Source: Streptomyces liangshanensis
GTDB lineage: Bacteria > Actinomycetota > Actinomycetes > Streptomycetales > Streptomycetaceae
Assembly (NCBI RefSeq): GCF_011694815.1
Contig: NZ_CP050177.1
Span: 6,517,501-6,581,500 of the forward strand
Direction: 5' to 3'
DNA: 64,000 nucleotides
Part shown: positions 56,657-64,000 of the stretch, piece by piece
How the letters are laid out: every line of letters begins with the position of its first letter
Position numbering within the stretch: the first letter of the stretch is position 1
Position numbers and translations under genes: made by a program
Notes under the pieces: model-generated
Database searches by the model: none
What the model was told of the DNA's origin: nothing
What the model saw: only the letters and a program-made list of their open reading frames with translations

Positions 56657-56863
56657 ATGGCGGACACGGCATCGCGGGCATTGATCCGCACGCAGGGACG
56701 CAAGGCTTTCGCCGCGTTCGGCGGAGGCCGGTCCGGCACGCGCCACCCGCTGGTGGCGACGGCCATGGTCCTCCCCCTGGCGGCTCTGCTCGTGGTCGTC
56801 TTCGGCGGCTGGGAAGCAGTGGTCACACAAGCGTCGTCCGTGGGCGTGATGCTGGGGCGCTGA
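56657..56863 (+). CDS. Small membrane protein, one TM
   Basis: A 68-aa protein: basic N-terminus (RTQGRKAFAAFGGGRSGTRHP), then one TM helix (LVATAMVLPLAALLVVVFGGWEAVV) and a short C-terminus. Excellent RBS AGGAGAGGG; strong 5' hairpin upstream and two strong hairpins downstream, suggesting a stable small transcript. Function unknown. Confidence 0.75.
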   Translation: MADTASRALIRTQGRKAFAAFGGGRSGTRHPLVATAMVLPLAALLVVVFGGWEAVVTQASSVGVMLGR

Positions 56864-56874
56864 GCGGCGCCCCA

Positions 56875-56897
56875 GACCCGGGAGAGCGGCCCGGGTC
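56875..56897 (+). terminator. hairpin terminator 1 after the small membrane gene
   Basis: GACCCGGG (56875-56882) / CCCGGGTC (56890-56897), 8-bp stem, 7-nt loop, 12 nt after the stop. Confidence 0.7.
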
Positions 56898-56952
56898 AGG
56901 GACATCCGGCCAACAACCCCGTGGGGACGGGGGTGCGGCGGACGGCAGCGTT

Positions 56953-56982
56953 TGGCCGGTCAGCTGGGGAGCTGACCGGCCA
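56953..56982. terminator. very strong hairpin, possible second terminator
   Basis: TGGCCGGTCAGCT (56953-56965) / AGCTGACCGGCCA (56970-56982), perfect 13-bp stem with GGGG loop. No U-tract. Could terminate either direction. Confidence 0.7.
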
Positions 56983-57646
56983 TCGCGCTGCCCGGCGCCG
57001 CCGCACGGCGCGCGCGGGCACGGCAGGCGCGGGGCAGGCCCCCCACGTACGGACGCGGCCCGACCCCCAGGCCCTCGGCCCCGGCCTTGGACCTGTGCCC
57101 GGACGGGGCCGCCGACCTCCGGCCCCGTTCCTGTGCCCGTTCCCGGGCTTCGCCGGAGTTCCGGCCCGGATCTGGTCGGCGCCCGGGACGAGGGGGCCGG
57201 GCGCGTCCGCGGTCACCACGGATGTGCTCGGGGCGCAGGCCCCGCCGCCGGACCGTCGCCGAGCCCCCGGCCCCAGCCCCCGGACACGTACGTCCCCGGG
57301 CGTCGCGGCCCTTCCCTGACCTCTGGCGCCGACCACGCTCAGGGCTGAGGTGCAGGCGCTGCTTCCGGCCCTGTTGCCGGGCGTCCGGCAGTACTGGAGT
57401 TGCGTCCCGGTTGAGCCCGCGGGCCGCCTCAGTTCTGTCCCGGCGGGCTGCCAGACCGTGCCGCAGGGCGCTCCCGGGGACCTGGGGCCGGAGGCCGCCC
57501 TCGGGTGTGGGCGCGCTCCCCGCGCGGGGAGCGGTGGGTGGGACACGTCCGGCGGTGCCGAACCGGTGGCCGTGGGCTGTCGGTCCCGTTCTTCGCGTGG
57601 CGCGCGGGCCCTAGAATCGCTTTGAGCCGCACCGCCCGGGGGATTC
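56983..57646. other. intergenic region, no gene
   Basis: About 660 bases without a credible gene. Near its end, TAGAAT (57612-57617) with TTCTTC 17 bp upstream (57589-57594) is a plausible promoter for the next gene, and GGGGG precedes the GTG at 57647. Confidence 0.5.
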
Positions 57647-58666
57647 GTGACCGCAGATGTTGTCAGCGCCCTCGGTCGTGTCGCTCGCCGGGCGGCTCAT
57701 CTCTCCGCGTCCACGACGGGCTCGTGTCCTGCCTGTGGGGGAGGCGGTGACGCCGTGCTCGCCGAGCGGGCCGACGGGGTGGTCGTACGGCACGGCGGCG
57801 TCGTCGCCAAGGCCCACGCCGAGAGCACCGACGCGGCCGAGCACCGCGTCAGACTCGCCGTCGCCGCCCATCCGCTGCTCTCGGGGATCCTCCTGCCCCC
57901 GCTCCCGGCCGGCGCCGGCGAAATGTTCGGCAGGCCGGTCACCTCGTGGCCGTACGGGACTCCCGTCGACCCGGCCGACCCGGACACCGCCCCGTGGGAG
58001 GAGACCGGCACGCTCCTCGCCCGGCTGCACTCCGTCCCCGTCGACGCCCTGGCCGAAACCCTGCCCCGCACCCCCCTGCCGCCGATGCGCGGCCCCGCCA
58101 AGGTGGCCCGCGCCCTCGCCCGGCTCCGGGCCGTACCGTCCGGCGCACCGGAGGCAGAGACAGAGGCACCAGCACAGGCCACCGCCTACCCCGTCCACCG
58201 CGCCGCCGCCACCCTCCCCCCATGGGCCCGCGCCGAAGCACCCCCGCCCGCGGCACCCCGCGCGTTGTGCCACGGCGACCTCCACCTCGGGCAGCTCGTG
58301 CGGTACCCCGTCCACCGCGGCGCCTGGGTCCTCATCGACGTCGACGATCTCGGTGTCGGCGACCCCGCCTGGGACCTCGCCAGGCCGGCCGCCTGGTACG
58401 CCGCCGGCCTGCTCCCGCCCGCCGCCTGGGAGCGGTTCCTCGGCGCCTACCGGGCGGCCGGCGGCCCCGCCGTGCCCGCAGACGGCGACCCGTGGCCCCG
58501 CCTGGAGCTCGCCGCCCGCGCCCTCACCGTCCAGACCGCCGCGCTCGCCCTGGTCAAGTGCGCCGCCGAGCGCCGTGAACCCGACGACGTCGAGCGGTTG
58601 ATGGTCGACGCCTGTACCCGAATCGCAGCAATCCCGCCCGAGTTGGGAGCACCCCCGCCGTCGTAG
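57647..58666 (+). CDS. Aminoglycoside phosphotransferase (APH) fold protein
   Basis: A 339-aa kinase-like protein. The catalytic HGDLHLGQ and metal-binding LIDVDDLGVGDPAWDLARP (Asp for DFG) are clear. The N-terminus carries a CPACGGG pair and a beta-lobe (VVVRHGGVVAKAHAES). Many actinobacterial members phosphorylate small molecules or maltose; none is assured here. GTG 57647. Confidence 0.85.
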   Translation: MTADVVSALGRVARRAAHLSASTTGSCPACGGGGDAVLAERADGVVVRHGGVVAKAHAESTDAAEHRVRLAVAAHPLLSGILLPPLPAGAGEMFGRPVTSWPYGTPVDPADPDTAPWEETGTLLARLHSVPVDALAETLPRTPLPPMRGPAKVARALARLRAVPSGAPEAETEAPAQATAYPVHRAAATLPPWARAEAPPPAAPRALCHGDLHLGQLVRYPVHRGAWVLIDVDDLGVGDPAWDLARPAAWYAAGLLPPAAWERFLGAYRAAGGPAVPADGDPWPRLELAARALTVQTAALALVKCAAERREPDDVERLMVDACTRIAAIPPELGAPPPS

Positions 58667-58734
58667 GCTGAACCGACTGCCGCCGGGCGCGTGTTCCGGC
58701 GGCGCCGAAGATACGGCGAGGAGCTGAGCCGACC

Positions 58735-59064
58735 ATGCAGTGTCCCAAGTGCCACGCAGCGATGCACACGTACAACCGCAACGGTGTCCAGATAGAGCAG
58801 TGCAGCGGCTGCCGGGGGATCTTCCTCGACTACGGCGAACTGGAGTCCCTGACCCGCCTGGAGTCGCAGTGGACTCAGCAGGCCCCGCCGCCCGTGCCGC
58901 CGGCCCCCCAGGGCTACCCCGCCCCGCAGGCCTACCCGGCGCCGCCCGCCCCCGCCTGGGGCGCGCCCCAGCAGGGCCAGCACGGCGGTCACTACGGGGG
59001 TCACGGGGGCCACGGCGGCCACCACAAGAACAAGAGCTTCGGCCGGATGCTGTTCTCGTCCTGA
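58735..59064 (+). CDS. TFIIB-type zinc-ribbon protein
   Basis: A 109-aa protein: N-terminal zf-TFIIB ribbon MQCPKCHAAMHTYNRNGV and IEQCSGCRGIFLDYGELE (CPKC/CSGC), followed by a Pro/Tyr/Gln-rich linker (QGYPAPQAYPAPPAPAWG) and His/Gly stretch (HGGHYGGHGGHGGHH). Conserved in Streptomyces, function unknown; may bind metal or nucleic acid. RBS GGAG before ATG. Confidence 0.85.
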   Translation: MQCPKCHAAMHTYNRNGVQIEQCSGCRGIFLDYGELESLTRLESQWTQQAPPPVPPAPQGYPAPQAYPAPPAPAWGAPQQGQHGGHYGGHGGHGGHHKNKSFGRMLFSS

Positions 59065-59102
59065 CAGGAGAACCCCGGCAACAACAGGGGCCCGAACGGA
59101 AG

Positions 59103-59134
59103 AAGCCCCCGGCCGTCGAAACGGCCGGGGGCTT
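59103..59134. terminator. strong hairpin terminator between zinc-ribbon gene and tRNA cluster
   Basis: 14-bp perfect stem AAGCCCCCGGCCGT / ACGGCCGGGGGCTT with CGAA loop. Serves both the zinc-ribbon gene (plus) and the tRNA operon (minus). Confidence 0.9.
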
Positions 59135-59143
59135 CCCGGTACG

Positions 59144-59218
59144 TGGTGCGCGATACTGGGATTGAACCAGTGACCTCTTCCGTGTCAGGGAAGCGCTCTC
59201 CCGCTGAGCTAATCGCGC
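59144..59218 (-). tRNA. tRNA-Val (GAC), copy 1, CCA encoded
   Basis: Cloverleaf on the minus strand: acceptor GCGCGAT/ATCGCGC, D-arm GCTC-AGCGGGA-GAGC, anticodon loop CTGACAC (GAC), T-arm ACTGG-TTCAATC-CCAGT, discriminator A and genomic CCA. Confidence 0.95.
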
Positions 59219-59274
59219 GGGACCCTCACTACTGCACTGCCACACTCTTACATACACATCGTGCTCATCTTGCG

Positions 59275-59346
59275 TGCGCGATACTGGGATTGAACCAGTG
59301 ACCTCTTCCGTGTCAGGGAAGCGCTCTCCCGCTGAGCTAATCGCGC
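59275..59346 (-). tRNA. tRNA-Val (GAC), copy 2, CCA not encoded
   Basis: Body identical to copy 1, but the downstream genomic CCA is missing. Confidence 0.95.
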
Positions 59347-59365
59347 GGGACGTACCGATCATGCG

Positions 59366-59437
59366 TGGACGATACTGGGATTGAACCAGTGACCTCTTCC
59401 GTGTCAGGGAAGCGCTCTCCCGCTGAGCTAATCGTCC
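59366..59437 (-). tRNA. tRNA-Val (GAC), copy 3, altered acceptor stem
   Basis: Same D, anticodon and T arms as copies 1 and 2, but the acceptor is GGACGAT/ATCGTCC instead of GCGCGAT/ATCGCGC, still fully paired. CCA not encoded. Confidence 0.95.
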
Positions 59438-59438
59438 T

Positions 59439-59512
59439 TGGAGGTGGAGACGGGATTTGAACCCGTGTAGACGGCTTTGCAGGCCGTTGCCTCGCCTCTC
59501 GGCCACTCCACC
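59439..59512 (-). tRNA. tRNA-Cys (GCA)
   Basis: Acceptor GGTGGAG/CTCCACC, anticodon loop CTGCAAA (GCA), T-arm ACGGG-TTCAAAT-CCCGT, U73 discriminator typical of Cys, CCA encoded. First tRNA of the minus-strand operon, 1 nt before Val copy 3. Confidence 0.95.
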
Positions 59513-59589
59513 CGAGCGACGCGTTTTCCAACTGCGCCACGTGGGCCTGTCGTTTCCCGTTCCGTCTGCACGGCCCGGCGACGAGTTGA

Positions 59590-59618
59590 ACTCTAGCGGA
59601 TTCCCGAGCCAGCACAAA
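59590..59618 (-). promoter_or_regulatory. promoter of the tRNA operon
   Basis: Minus strand TAGAGT (59595-59590) with TTTGTG/TTGTGC (59618-59612) 16-17 bp upstream; predicted start about 59583, ahead of tRNA-Cys. Confidence 0.5.
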
Positions 59619-59690
59619 AACGCGTTTGCGCAGCGTGCTGCGGTGCGTGCACGGTGCGTTCCGGCCGAAGCGGCGCGGTGAGGCTTGTTC

Positions 59691-59704
59691 TAGACTCGCA
59701 ACCG
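59691..59704 (+). promoter_or_regulatory. leaderless pabB promoter
   Basis: -10 TAGACT at 59691-59696; +1 falls at the GTG (59704). No RBS. Confidence 0.55.
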
Positions 59705-60900
59705 TGCACGACCTCGCTCCTGTGGCCCGTTTCGGTAACCTCGTCGCCTCCGGGCTGCGGGATGTCACCCATGATCCGGAAGCCCTCGACTCCGCGGGGT
59801 TCTGGGCGGTGGCGGCGGACTTCGAGGGCCGCCTGACCTGCGCCCGCTTCGACGACGTACGGACCGAACCGGTGCCGCCCGCGATCCCCGGGCAGTGGCG
59901 CGGACCCGCCCCGGATGACTGGACGTCGTCGCTCGACCACGACGCGTACACGGCCGGAGTGCGCCGCGTCCGTGAGTACATCGCCGCCGGTGACGTCTAC
60001 CAGGTGAACCTCTGCCGGGTCCTCTCGGCCCCCCTGCCCGACCCCGCCGCGGCCGACGTGGACGCCCTGACGGCGCTGCTGGCCCGCGAGCACCCCGCCG
60101 CGTACGCCGGCACGATCCGCCTCCCCGGGCACGGCGTCGAGATCGCCACCGCCTCGCCCGAGCTGTACCTGTCGCGCGACGACCTCACCGTCGAGTCGGG
60201 CCCCATCAAGGGCACCGCCCGTACGGCCGCCGAACTCCTCGACAAGGACCGCGCCGAGAACGTGATGATCGTGGACCTCGTCCGCAACGACCTGGGCCGC
60301 GTCTGCGCCACCGGCTCCGTGACCGTCCCGGCGCTCATGCGGGTCGAGCCGTACCCCGGGCTCGTCCACCTCGTGTCGACGGTACGGGGCGAACTCACCG
60401 AGAAGGCGGGCTGGGCGGACCTCCTGCCCGCCACCTTCCCGCCCGGCTCGGTGTCCGGCGCGCCCAAGTCCAGCGCCCTGAGGATCATCGAGGAGCTGGA
60501 GGCCGGACCCCGCGGGCCGTACTGCGGAGGCATCGGCTGGGTCGACGCCGACCGCCGTACCGCCTCCCTCGCCGTCGGCATACGCACCTTCTGGATCGAC
60601 CGCACCACGGCCGCCGGGCCCGTCCTGCGCTTCGGCGCGGGTGCCGGCATCACCTGGGGCTCCGATCCGGAAGGGGAGTGGCGCGAGACGGAACTCAAGG
60701 CCGCCCGGCTCCTGGCGATCGCGTCGGGCGGGTACGAGTCCGGGGCGTACGAGCGCGGGTCGGACGAGTCCGGCGTGCGCGAGGCGGTCGCGTACGAGCC
60801 GGGCGCGTACGCGTGGCAGAACAACTCTCCGGGCGAGGACGGCGTTTCCCCCGTCCCTGACATGCCCGGCCGGTACGAAGAAAGCGGAAGGACGGCCTGA
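59704..60900 (+). CDS. pabB: Aminodeoxychorismate synthase component I
   Basis: A 398-aa chorismate-binding enzyme: VREYIAAGDVYQVNLCR, PIKGTARTAAELLDKDRAENVMIVDLVRNDLGRV, FPPGSVSGAPKSSALRIIEELE and RFGAGAGITWGSDPEGEWRET. It makes 4-amino-4-deoxychorismate for p-aminobenzoate/folate. The last about 50 residues are a disordered repeat (GAYERGSDESG, EPGAYAWQ). GTG 59704; overlaps pabC start by 1 nt (TGATG). Confidence 0.9.
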   Translation: MHDLAPVARFGNLVASGLRDVTHDPEALDSAGFWAVAADFEGRLTCARFDDVRTEPVPPAIPGQWRGPAPDDWTSSLDHDAYTAGVRRVREYIAAGDVYQVNLCRVLSAPLPDPAAADVDALTALLAREHPAAYAGTIRLPGHGVEIATASPELYLSRDDLTVESGPIKGTARTAAELLDKDRAENVMIVDLVRNDLGRVCATGSVTVPALMRVEPYPGLVHLVSTVRGELTEKAGWADLLPATFPPGSVSGAPKSSALRIIEELEAGPRGPYCGGIGWVDADRRTASLAVGIRTFWIDRTTAAGPVLRFGAGAGITWGSDPEGEWRETELKAARLLAIASGGYESGAYERGSDESGVREAVAYEPGAYAWQNNSPGEDGVSPVPDMPGRYEESGRTA

Positions 60901-61721
60901 TGAAGATCTGGGTCAACGGCGCACTGCACCCCTCGGAGTCCGCCCAGGTGTCCGTGCTCGACCACGGAATGACCGTGGGCGACGGCATCTTCGAGACCGT
61001 CAAGGCCGTCCACGGACGCCCCTTCGCCCTCACCCGCCACCTCGACCGGCTGACCCGCTCGGCCCGCGGCCTCGGACTGCCGGACCCGGACCTGGACGAA
61101 GTACGCCGCGCCTGTACGGCCGTCCTCGACGCCGACCCGGTGCCCCTCGGCCGCCTCCGCATCACGTACACCGGCGGGATCTCCCCGCTCGGCTCCGACC
61201 GGGGCGACGCGGGGCCGACCCTCGTCGTCGCCGTCGGCGAGACGACCCGCAGGCCGGACACCACCGCCGCCGTCACCGTCCCCTGGACGCGGAACGAACG
61301 CGGCGCCCTGACCGGCCTCAAGACCACGTCGTACGCGGAGAACGTCGTCGCCCTCGCCCGCGCGCGCCAACAGGGCGCGTCCGAGGCCCTCTTCGCCAAC
61401 ACGGTGGGCCAACTCTGCGAGGGCACGGGCTCCAACGTCTTCGTCGTCCTCGACGGCGAGCTGCACACCCCGCCCGTCGCGTCCGGCTGCCTCGCCGGCA
61501 TCACCCGCGCCCTGACCGTCGAATGGACCGGCGCCCACGAGACGGACCTGCCGCTCGACGCCCTGGAGCGGGCCGAGGAGATCTTCCTGACCTCCACCCT
61601 CCGTGACGTCCAGGCCGTCCACCGCGTGGACGACCGCCAACTGCCCACGGCACCGGGGCCGGTGACCGCCAAGGCGATGCGCGTCTTCGACGAACGCTCC
61701 GGCGCCGACCTCGACCCGTAG
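60900..61721 (+). CDS. pabC: Aminodeoxychorismate lyase (class-IV aminotransferase fold)
   Basis: A 273-aa PLP enzyme: VLDHGMTVGDGIFETVKAVHG, PLP lysine in ALTGLKTTSYAENVVAL, ANTVGQLCEGTGSNVFVV, and EEIFLTSTLRDVQAV. It forms p-aminobenzoate and pyruvate. Coupled to pabB, so a PABA operon is likely. A branched-chain aminotransferase cannot be ruled out by sequence alone. Confidence 0.85.
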   Translation: MKIWVNGALHPSESAQVSVLDHGMTVGDGIFETVKAVHGRPFALTRHLDRLTRSARGLGLPDPDLDEVRRACTAVLDADPVPLGRLRITYTGGISPLGSDRGDAGPTLVVAVGETTRRPDTTAAVTVPWTRNERGALTGLKTTSYAENVVALARARQQGASEALFANTVGQLCEGTGSNVFVVLDGELHTPPVASGCLAGITRALTVEWTGAHETDLPLDALERAEEIFLTSTLRDVQAVHRVDDRQLPTAPGPVTAKAMRVFDERSGADLDP

Positions 61722-61820
61722 GCAGCAGCGACGGGCCGGGGCGGCGCACAGCGCATCCGCGGAAGAGACCGACGGCGAAATCGGATGCCCCCGGCGGGCA
61801 GGACGGGTACAACTCCCCTG

Positions 61821-62687
61821 ATGACCACCACCCTGCGGCCGACCGAGCCGCTCCGGCAGACCGACGACGGCGCCCGTTCCCGTACGTACGAGGTCTGCGT
61901 GAACAGCCGCCCCGTCGGGACGATCACCCTCGGCACGGACCCCGGCTTCGGCCCGGCGGTCGGCGTGATCCAGGCGCTGCGGATCGAAGCACCCGACCGG
62001 CGGCGCGGACGCGGCACGGTCGCGGCCCTCGCCGCCGAAGAGGTGCTGCGCGGCTGGGGATGCGAGGAGGTACTGACCTCCGTGGAGATCCCCGGGCAGC
62101 CGGAGGGGACGGACCCCACCGGCGACGCCGCACTCCGCCTGGTCGCCGCACTCGGCTACACCGAACGCAGCAGCAACATGGTCAAGGCGCTGCCGTCCCG
62201 CCCACCGGAGCTGCCGGCCGCCCTCACGGGCCGCCCGCTCGACGACAGCGAGTACGAGCCCTGGTGGGCGGCGGCGGCCGAGCGCTACGCCCAGGCCTGG
62301 ATCGACCGGGGCGCCTCGCCCGAGCTGGCCAGGAACAAGGCGGAGACCGCCAGGGCCGTGACCCTGCCCGAGGGCCTGGCCACCCCCGGCGTCTCCCTCA
62401 GCGCCCTCGTCCACGACGAGCGGGTCGTCGGCACGCTCTGGGTCTCCCGGCGCGAGGAGACCCCCGAGGAGCCGGGCGCGTACGTGTACGACGTGGTGGT
62501 GGCGGAGGACCAGCGGGGCAAGGGGTACGGCCGGGCCCTGATGCTGCTGGCCGAACGCGTGGCCCTCGGCTTCGGGGCGGCCCGGCTGGGACTGCACGTC
62601 TTCGCGGGCAACACCCCGGCGATCCGCCTGTACGAGTCGCTCGGCTACACGACCACGCACCGGAACTTCCGCAAGACGCTCCTCTGA
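61821..62687 (+). CDS. Tandem-GNAT acetyltransferase
   Basis: A 288-aa protein. Residues about 40-125 form a degenerate GNAT (IEAPDRRRGRGTVAALAAEEVL), residues about 150-288 a complete one (VVAEDQRGKGYGRALMLLAERVALGFGAARLGLHVFAGNTPAIRLYESLGY). Layout resembles MshD, but diagnostic mycothiol residues were not checked. ATG 61821; a TACAAC 7 nt upstream suggests leaderless. Confidence 0.85.
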   Translation: MTTTLRPTEPLRQTDDGARSRTYEVCVNSRPVGTITLGTDPGFGPAVGVIQALRIEAPDRRRGRGTVAALAAEEVLRGWGCEEVLTSVEIPGQPEGTDPTGDAALRLVAALGYTERSSNMVKALPSRPPELPAALTGRPLDDSEYEPWWAAAAERYAQAWIDRGASPELARNKAETARAVTLPEGLATPGVSLSALVHDERVVGTLWVSRREETPEEPGAYVYDVVVAEDQRGKGYGRALMLLAERVALGFGAARLGLHVFAGNTPAIRLYESLGYTTTHRNFRKTLL

Positions 62688-62763
62688 CCGGGGACAGTCA
62701 GACCCAAGGGGAACTCCGACCAGGGGGCGGGTCCGACCCAGGGGAGCGGCAGACCCGGGGCGC

Positions 62764-63282
62764 TCAGGCGTCCTCGCGCGCCAGTTCCCCGTCCACGATC
62801 GCCTCGATCCGCGCCCGCAGCCCCTCCTGGCCGTCGCCGCCGTCGAGCCGCTCCCCGCCGACCACATAGGTGGGTGTGCCGGTCACCCCGATCGCCTTGC
62901 CCTCGGCCTGGTCCGCGTCCACGATCAGGATGTGCCGGCCGTCGATCAGGGCCGTGTCGAACTCCTCGGCGTCCAGGCCCAGCTCCCCGGCGATCTCCAG
63001 CAGTACCGGTTCGCCCTTCGCCGCGAGGTCGTCGGTACGGGCAAGCACGGCCTCCACGTAGGCCCAGCCCCGCCCCTGCTCGAACGCCTCCTCCGCGGCC
63101 TGCGCGGCGGCGAACGCGTGGCGGTGCTTCTCCAGCGGGAAGTGGCGCAGCCGGATGTCCACCCGGCTTCCGTACCGCTCGCGCAGCGCCCTCACGTCCT
63201 CCAGGGCGTGGCGGCAGTCGGGACACTGGAGTTCGCACCAGAAGTCGAGGACGACGGGGTCGGCGGGGGCTGAATCGTTCAT
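62764..63282 (-). CDS. DsbA-family thiol oxidoreductase / thioredoxin-fold protein
   Basis: A 172-aa thioredoxin-fold protein: VVLDFWCELQCPDCRHALEDV (CPDC active site), HFPLEKHRHAFAAAQAAEEA, and cis-Pro GVTGTPTYVVGGERL. No signal peptide is visible, so it is probably cytoplasmic, resembling FrnE/DsbA-like reductases. ATG 63282. Confidence 0.88.
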   Translation of the reverse strand: MNDSAPADPVVLDFWCELQCPDCRHALEDVRALRERYGSRVDIRLRHFPLEKHRHAFAAAQAAEEAFEQGRGWAYVEAVLARTDDLAAKGEPVLLEIAGELGLDAEEFDTALIDGRHILIVDADQAEGKAIGVTGTPTYVVGGERLDGGDGQEGLRARIEAIVDGELAREDA

Positions 63283-63515
63283 GGGCGGCAGTCTTCCAGC
63301 CCGCGGCCCCCGGTCCGACCGCCGGGTACGCGGAGCGCCACCACCGGCCACGCTCCGGGGTCGTACGCGGACCGCCGCCCCGCCCCAGGGAGGAGGCGGT
63401 CCCCGAGATGTCCCTGAGGTCGTCCCCTGACATGGCCCGAATTGCCCCACCAGGTGCACAGTGGAGGCAGGACACGACACGTTCCCACGACGACCCGGCC
63501 TGCCTGGAGGACCCG

Positions 63516-63965
63516 ATGATTGCCGAGACCATCTTCTCCGCGGTGTCCGCGGCCGGGCTGGGTATCGCCGCCGTGACGGCGTACCGCAAGCGGTTCCTGG
63601 CGGCGACCCGCATCGCGGCGTACTCCCTGGTCCCGGTGGGCCTGGTGATGACGGGTGTCGTCAAATGGGCCGCCCACACGGCGTTCTCGCCGGTGGCCTG
63701 GCTCGGCTTCGTCGTCCTGGGCGTCGCCTGGTTGCTCTTCCTGACGACCCGGGCGGTGGAGCGGCGCAGGGGCGGGACCCGCAAGGAGCGCAGGGCCGCC
63801 GAGAAGGCCGCGCGGCGCGAGGCCGTCGCCCCGGCGGCGTCGGCGCCCTCCCTGCCGGGCCGCAGTCCGGCGGTACGGCCCGAGCCGCAGCCCGCGCCGC
63901 GGGCCCAGGGGTCCGGTGAGGACTTCAGCGACATCGAGGCGATCCTCAAGAAGCACGGGCTCTGA
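63516..63965 (+). CDS. Small membrane protein, 3 TM
   Basis: A 149-aa protein with three hydrophobic segments (IFSAVSAAGLGIAAVTAY, IAAYSLVPVGLVMTGVVKWA, VAWLGFVVLGVAWLLFLTTRAVE) and a basic, Pro-rich cytoplasmic tail ending DFSDIEAILKKHGL. ATG 63516 has GGAGG 5 nt upstream. Conserved in Streptomyces, function unknown. Confidence 0.78.
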   Translation: MIAETIFSAVSAAGLGIAAVTAYRKRFLAATRIAAYSLVPVGLVMTGVVKWAAHTAFSPVAWLGFVVLGVAWLLFLTTRAVERRRGGTRKERRAAEKAARREAVAPAASAPSLPGRSPAVRPEPQPAPRAQGSGEDFSDIEAILKKHGL

Positions 63966-64000
63966 CGTCCGGACTCCTTGAGCACCGACTTCTTGAGCAC

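Noticed and set aside
56896..57546. 216-residue minus-strand open frame and several plus-strand frames
   Set aside because: Composition is Arg/Pro/Gly-rich with no motifs, and all frames are open because of GC content; no RBS.
59144..59512. Integrated element att site at the tRNA cluster
   Set aside because: No integrase, duplicated tRNA 3' end outside the cluster or foreign genes adjoin it; repeated blocks are the tRNA genes themselves.

Overview
This window is high-GC actinobacterial chromosome, almost certainly Streptomyces. The signs are strong third-position GC, frequent GTG/TTG starts, many promoters whose -10 box sits about 6 nt before the start codon (leaderless mRNAs), Tat-type and lipoprotein secreted proteins, an NsdA-like regulator, a Streptomyces-type cysteine leader peptide and a BluB-CobT fusion. 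From memory, the order argCJBDR / argH / glpQ1 / metNIQ / cobalamin genes / tRNA cluster / pabBC resembles the SCO1540-1600 part of the S. coelicolor core; this was not checked by alignment. No insertion sequence, prophage, CRISPR array or rRNA was seen.

Layout. 0.1-6.0 kb: SpoIIE-type phosphatase, HTH-TPR regulator, Nudix hydrolase, 3-hydroxyacyl-CoA dehydrogenase, Tat-exported GHL10 glycosidase. 6.0-16.3 kb looks accessory: an unusual winged-helix regulator, two paralogous HxlR regulators, two tandem paralogous amidases, two NmrA-type oxidoreductases, a small Cys-rich protein, a decayed pseudogene, and a divergent EamA transporter / MocR regulator pair whose start codons overlap. Four related 17-bp palindromes tie the HxlR genes to the NmrA genes. 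16.4-21.2 kb: degenerate histidine phosphatase, RecQ, AraC/GyrI regulator, ComB-like phosphatase, a small secreted peptide.

21.3-33.7 kb is the arginine region: argCJBDR translationally coupled behind an ARG-box promoter, then a GntR / ADP-ribosylglycohydrolase / PfkB-kinase operon, an L,D-transpeptidase and a PNPOx-family protein, then argGH behind a second ARG-type promoter. 33.7-41.5 kb: HAD protein, TetR-MFS efflux pair with a clear operator, acyltransferase, secreted glycerophosphodiesterase with PHO-box-like repeats, small sigma-like protein, GNAT, two membrane proteins, HAD phosphatase. 41.6-44.7 kb: a leaderless cysteine-rich leader peptide followed by metNIQ and a strong terminator.

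45.5-52.6 kb holds cobalamin/siroheme genes: cobL, a bluB-cobT fusion with about 660 residues of low-complexity N-terminus behind a structured leader, and a CysG-like precorrin-2 dehydrogenase/uroporphyrinogen-III methyltransferase. 52.6-57.6 kb mixes a C-rich low-complexity block, a SPOUT methyltransferase, a 12-unit 15-bp minisatellite, a Ser/Thr kinase and two small proteins flanked by strong hairpins. 57.6-64 kb: APH-fold protein, zinc-ribbon protein, a minus-strand tRNA operon (Cys plus three Val-GAC), pabBC divergent from it, a tandem-GNAT protein, a DsbA-like oxidoreductase and a small membrane protein.
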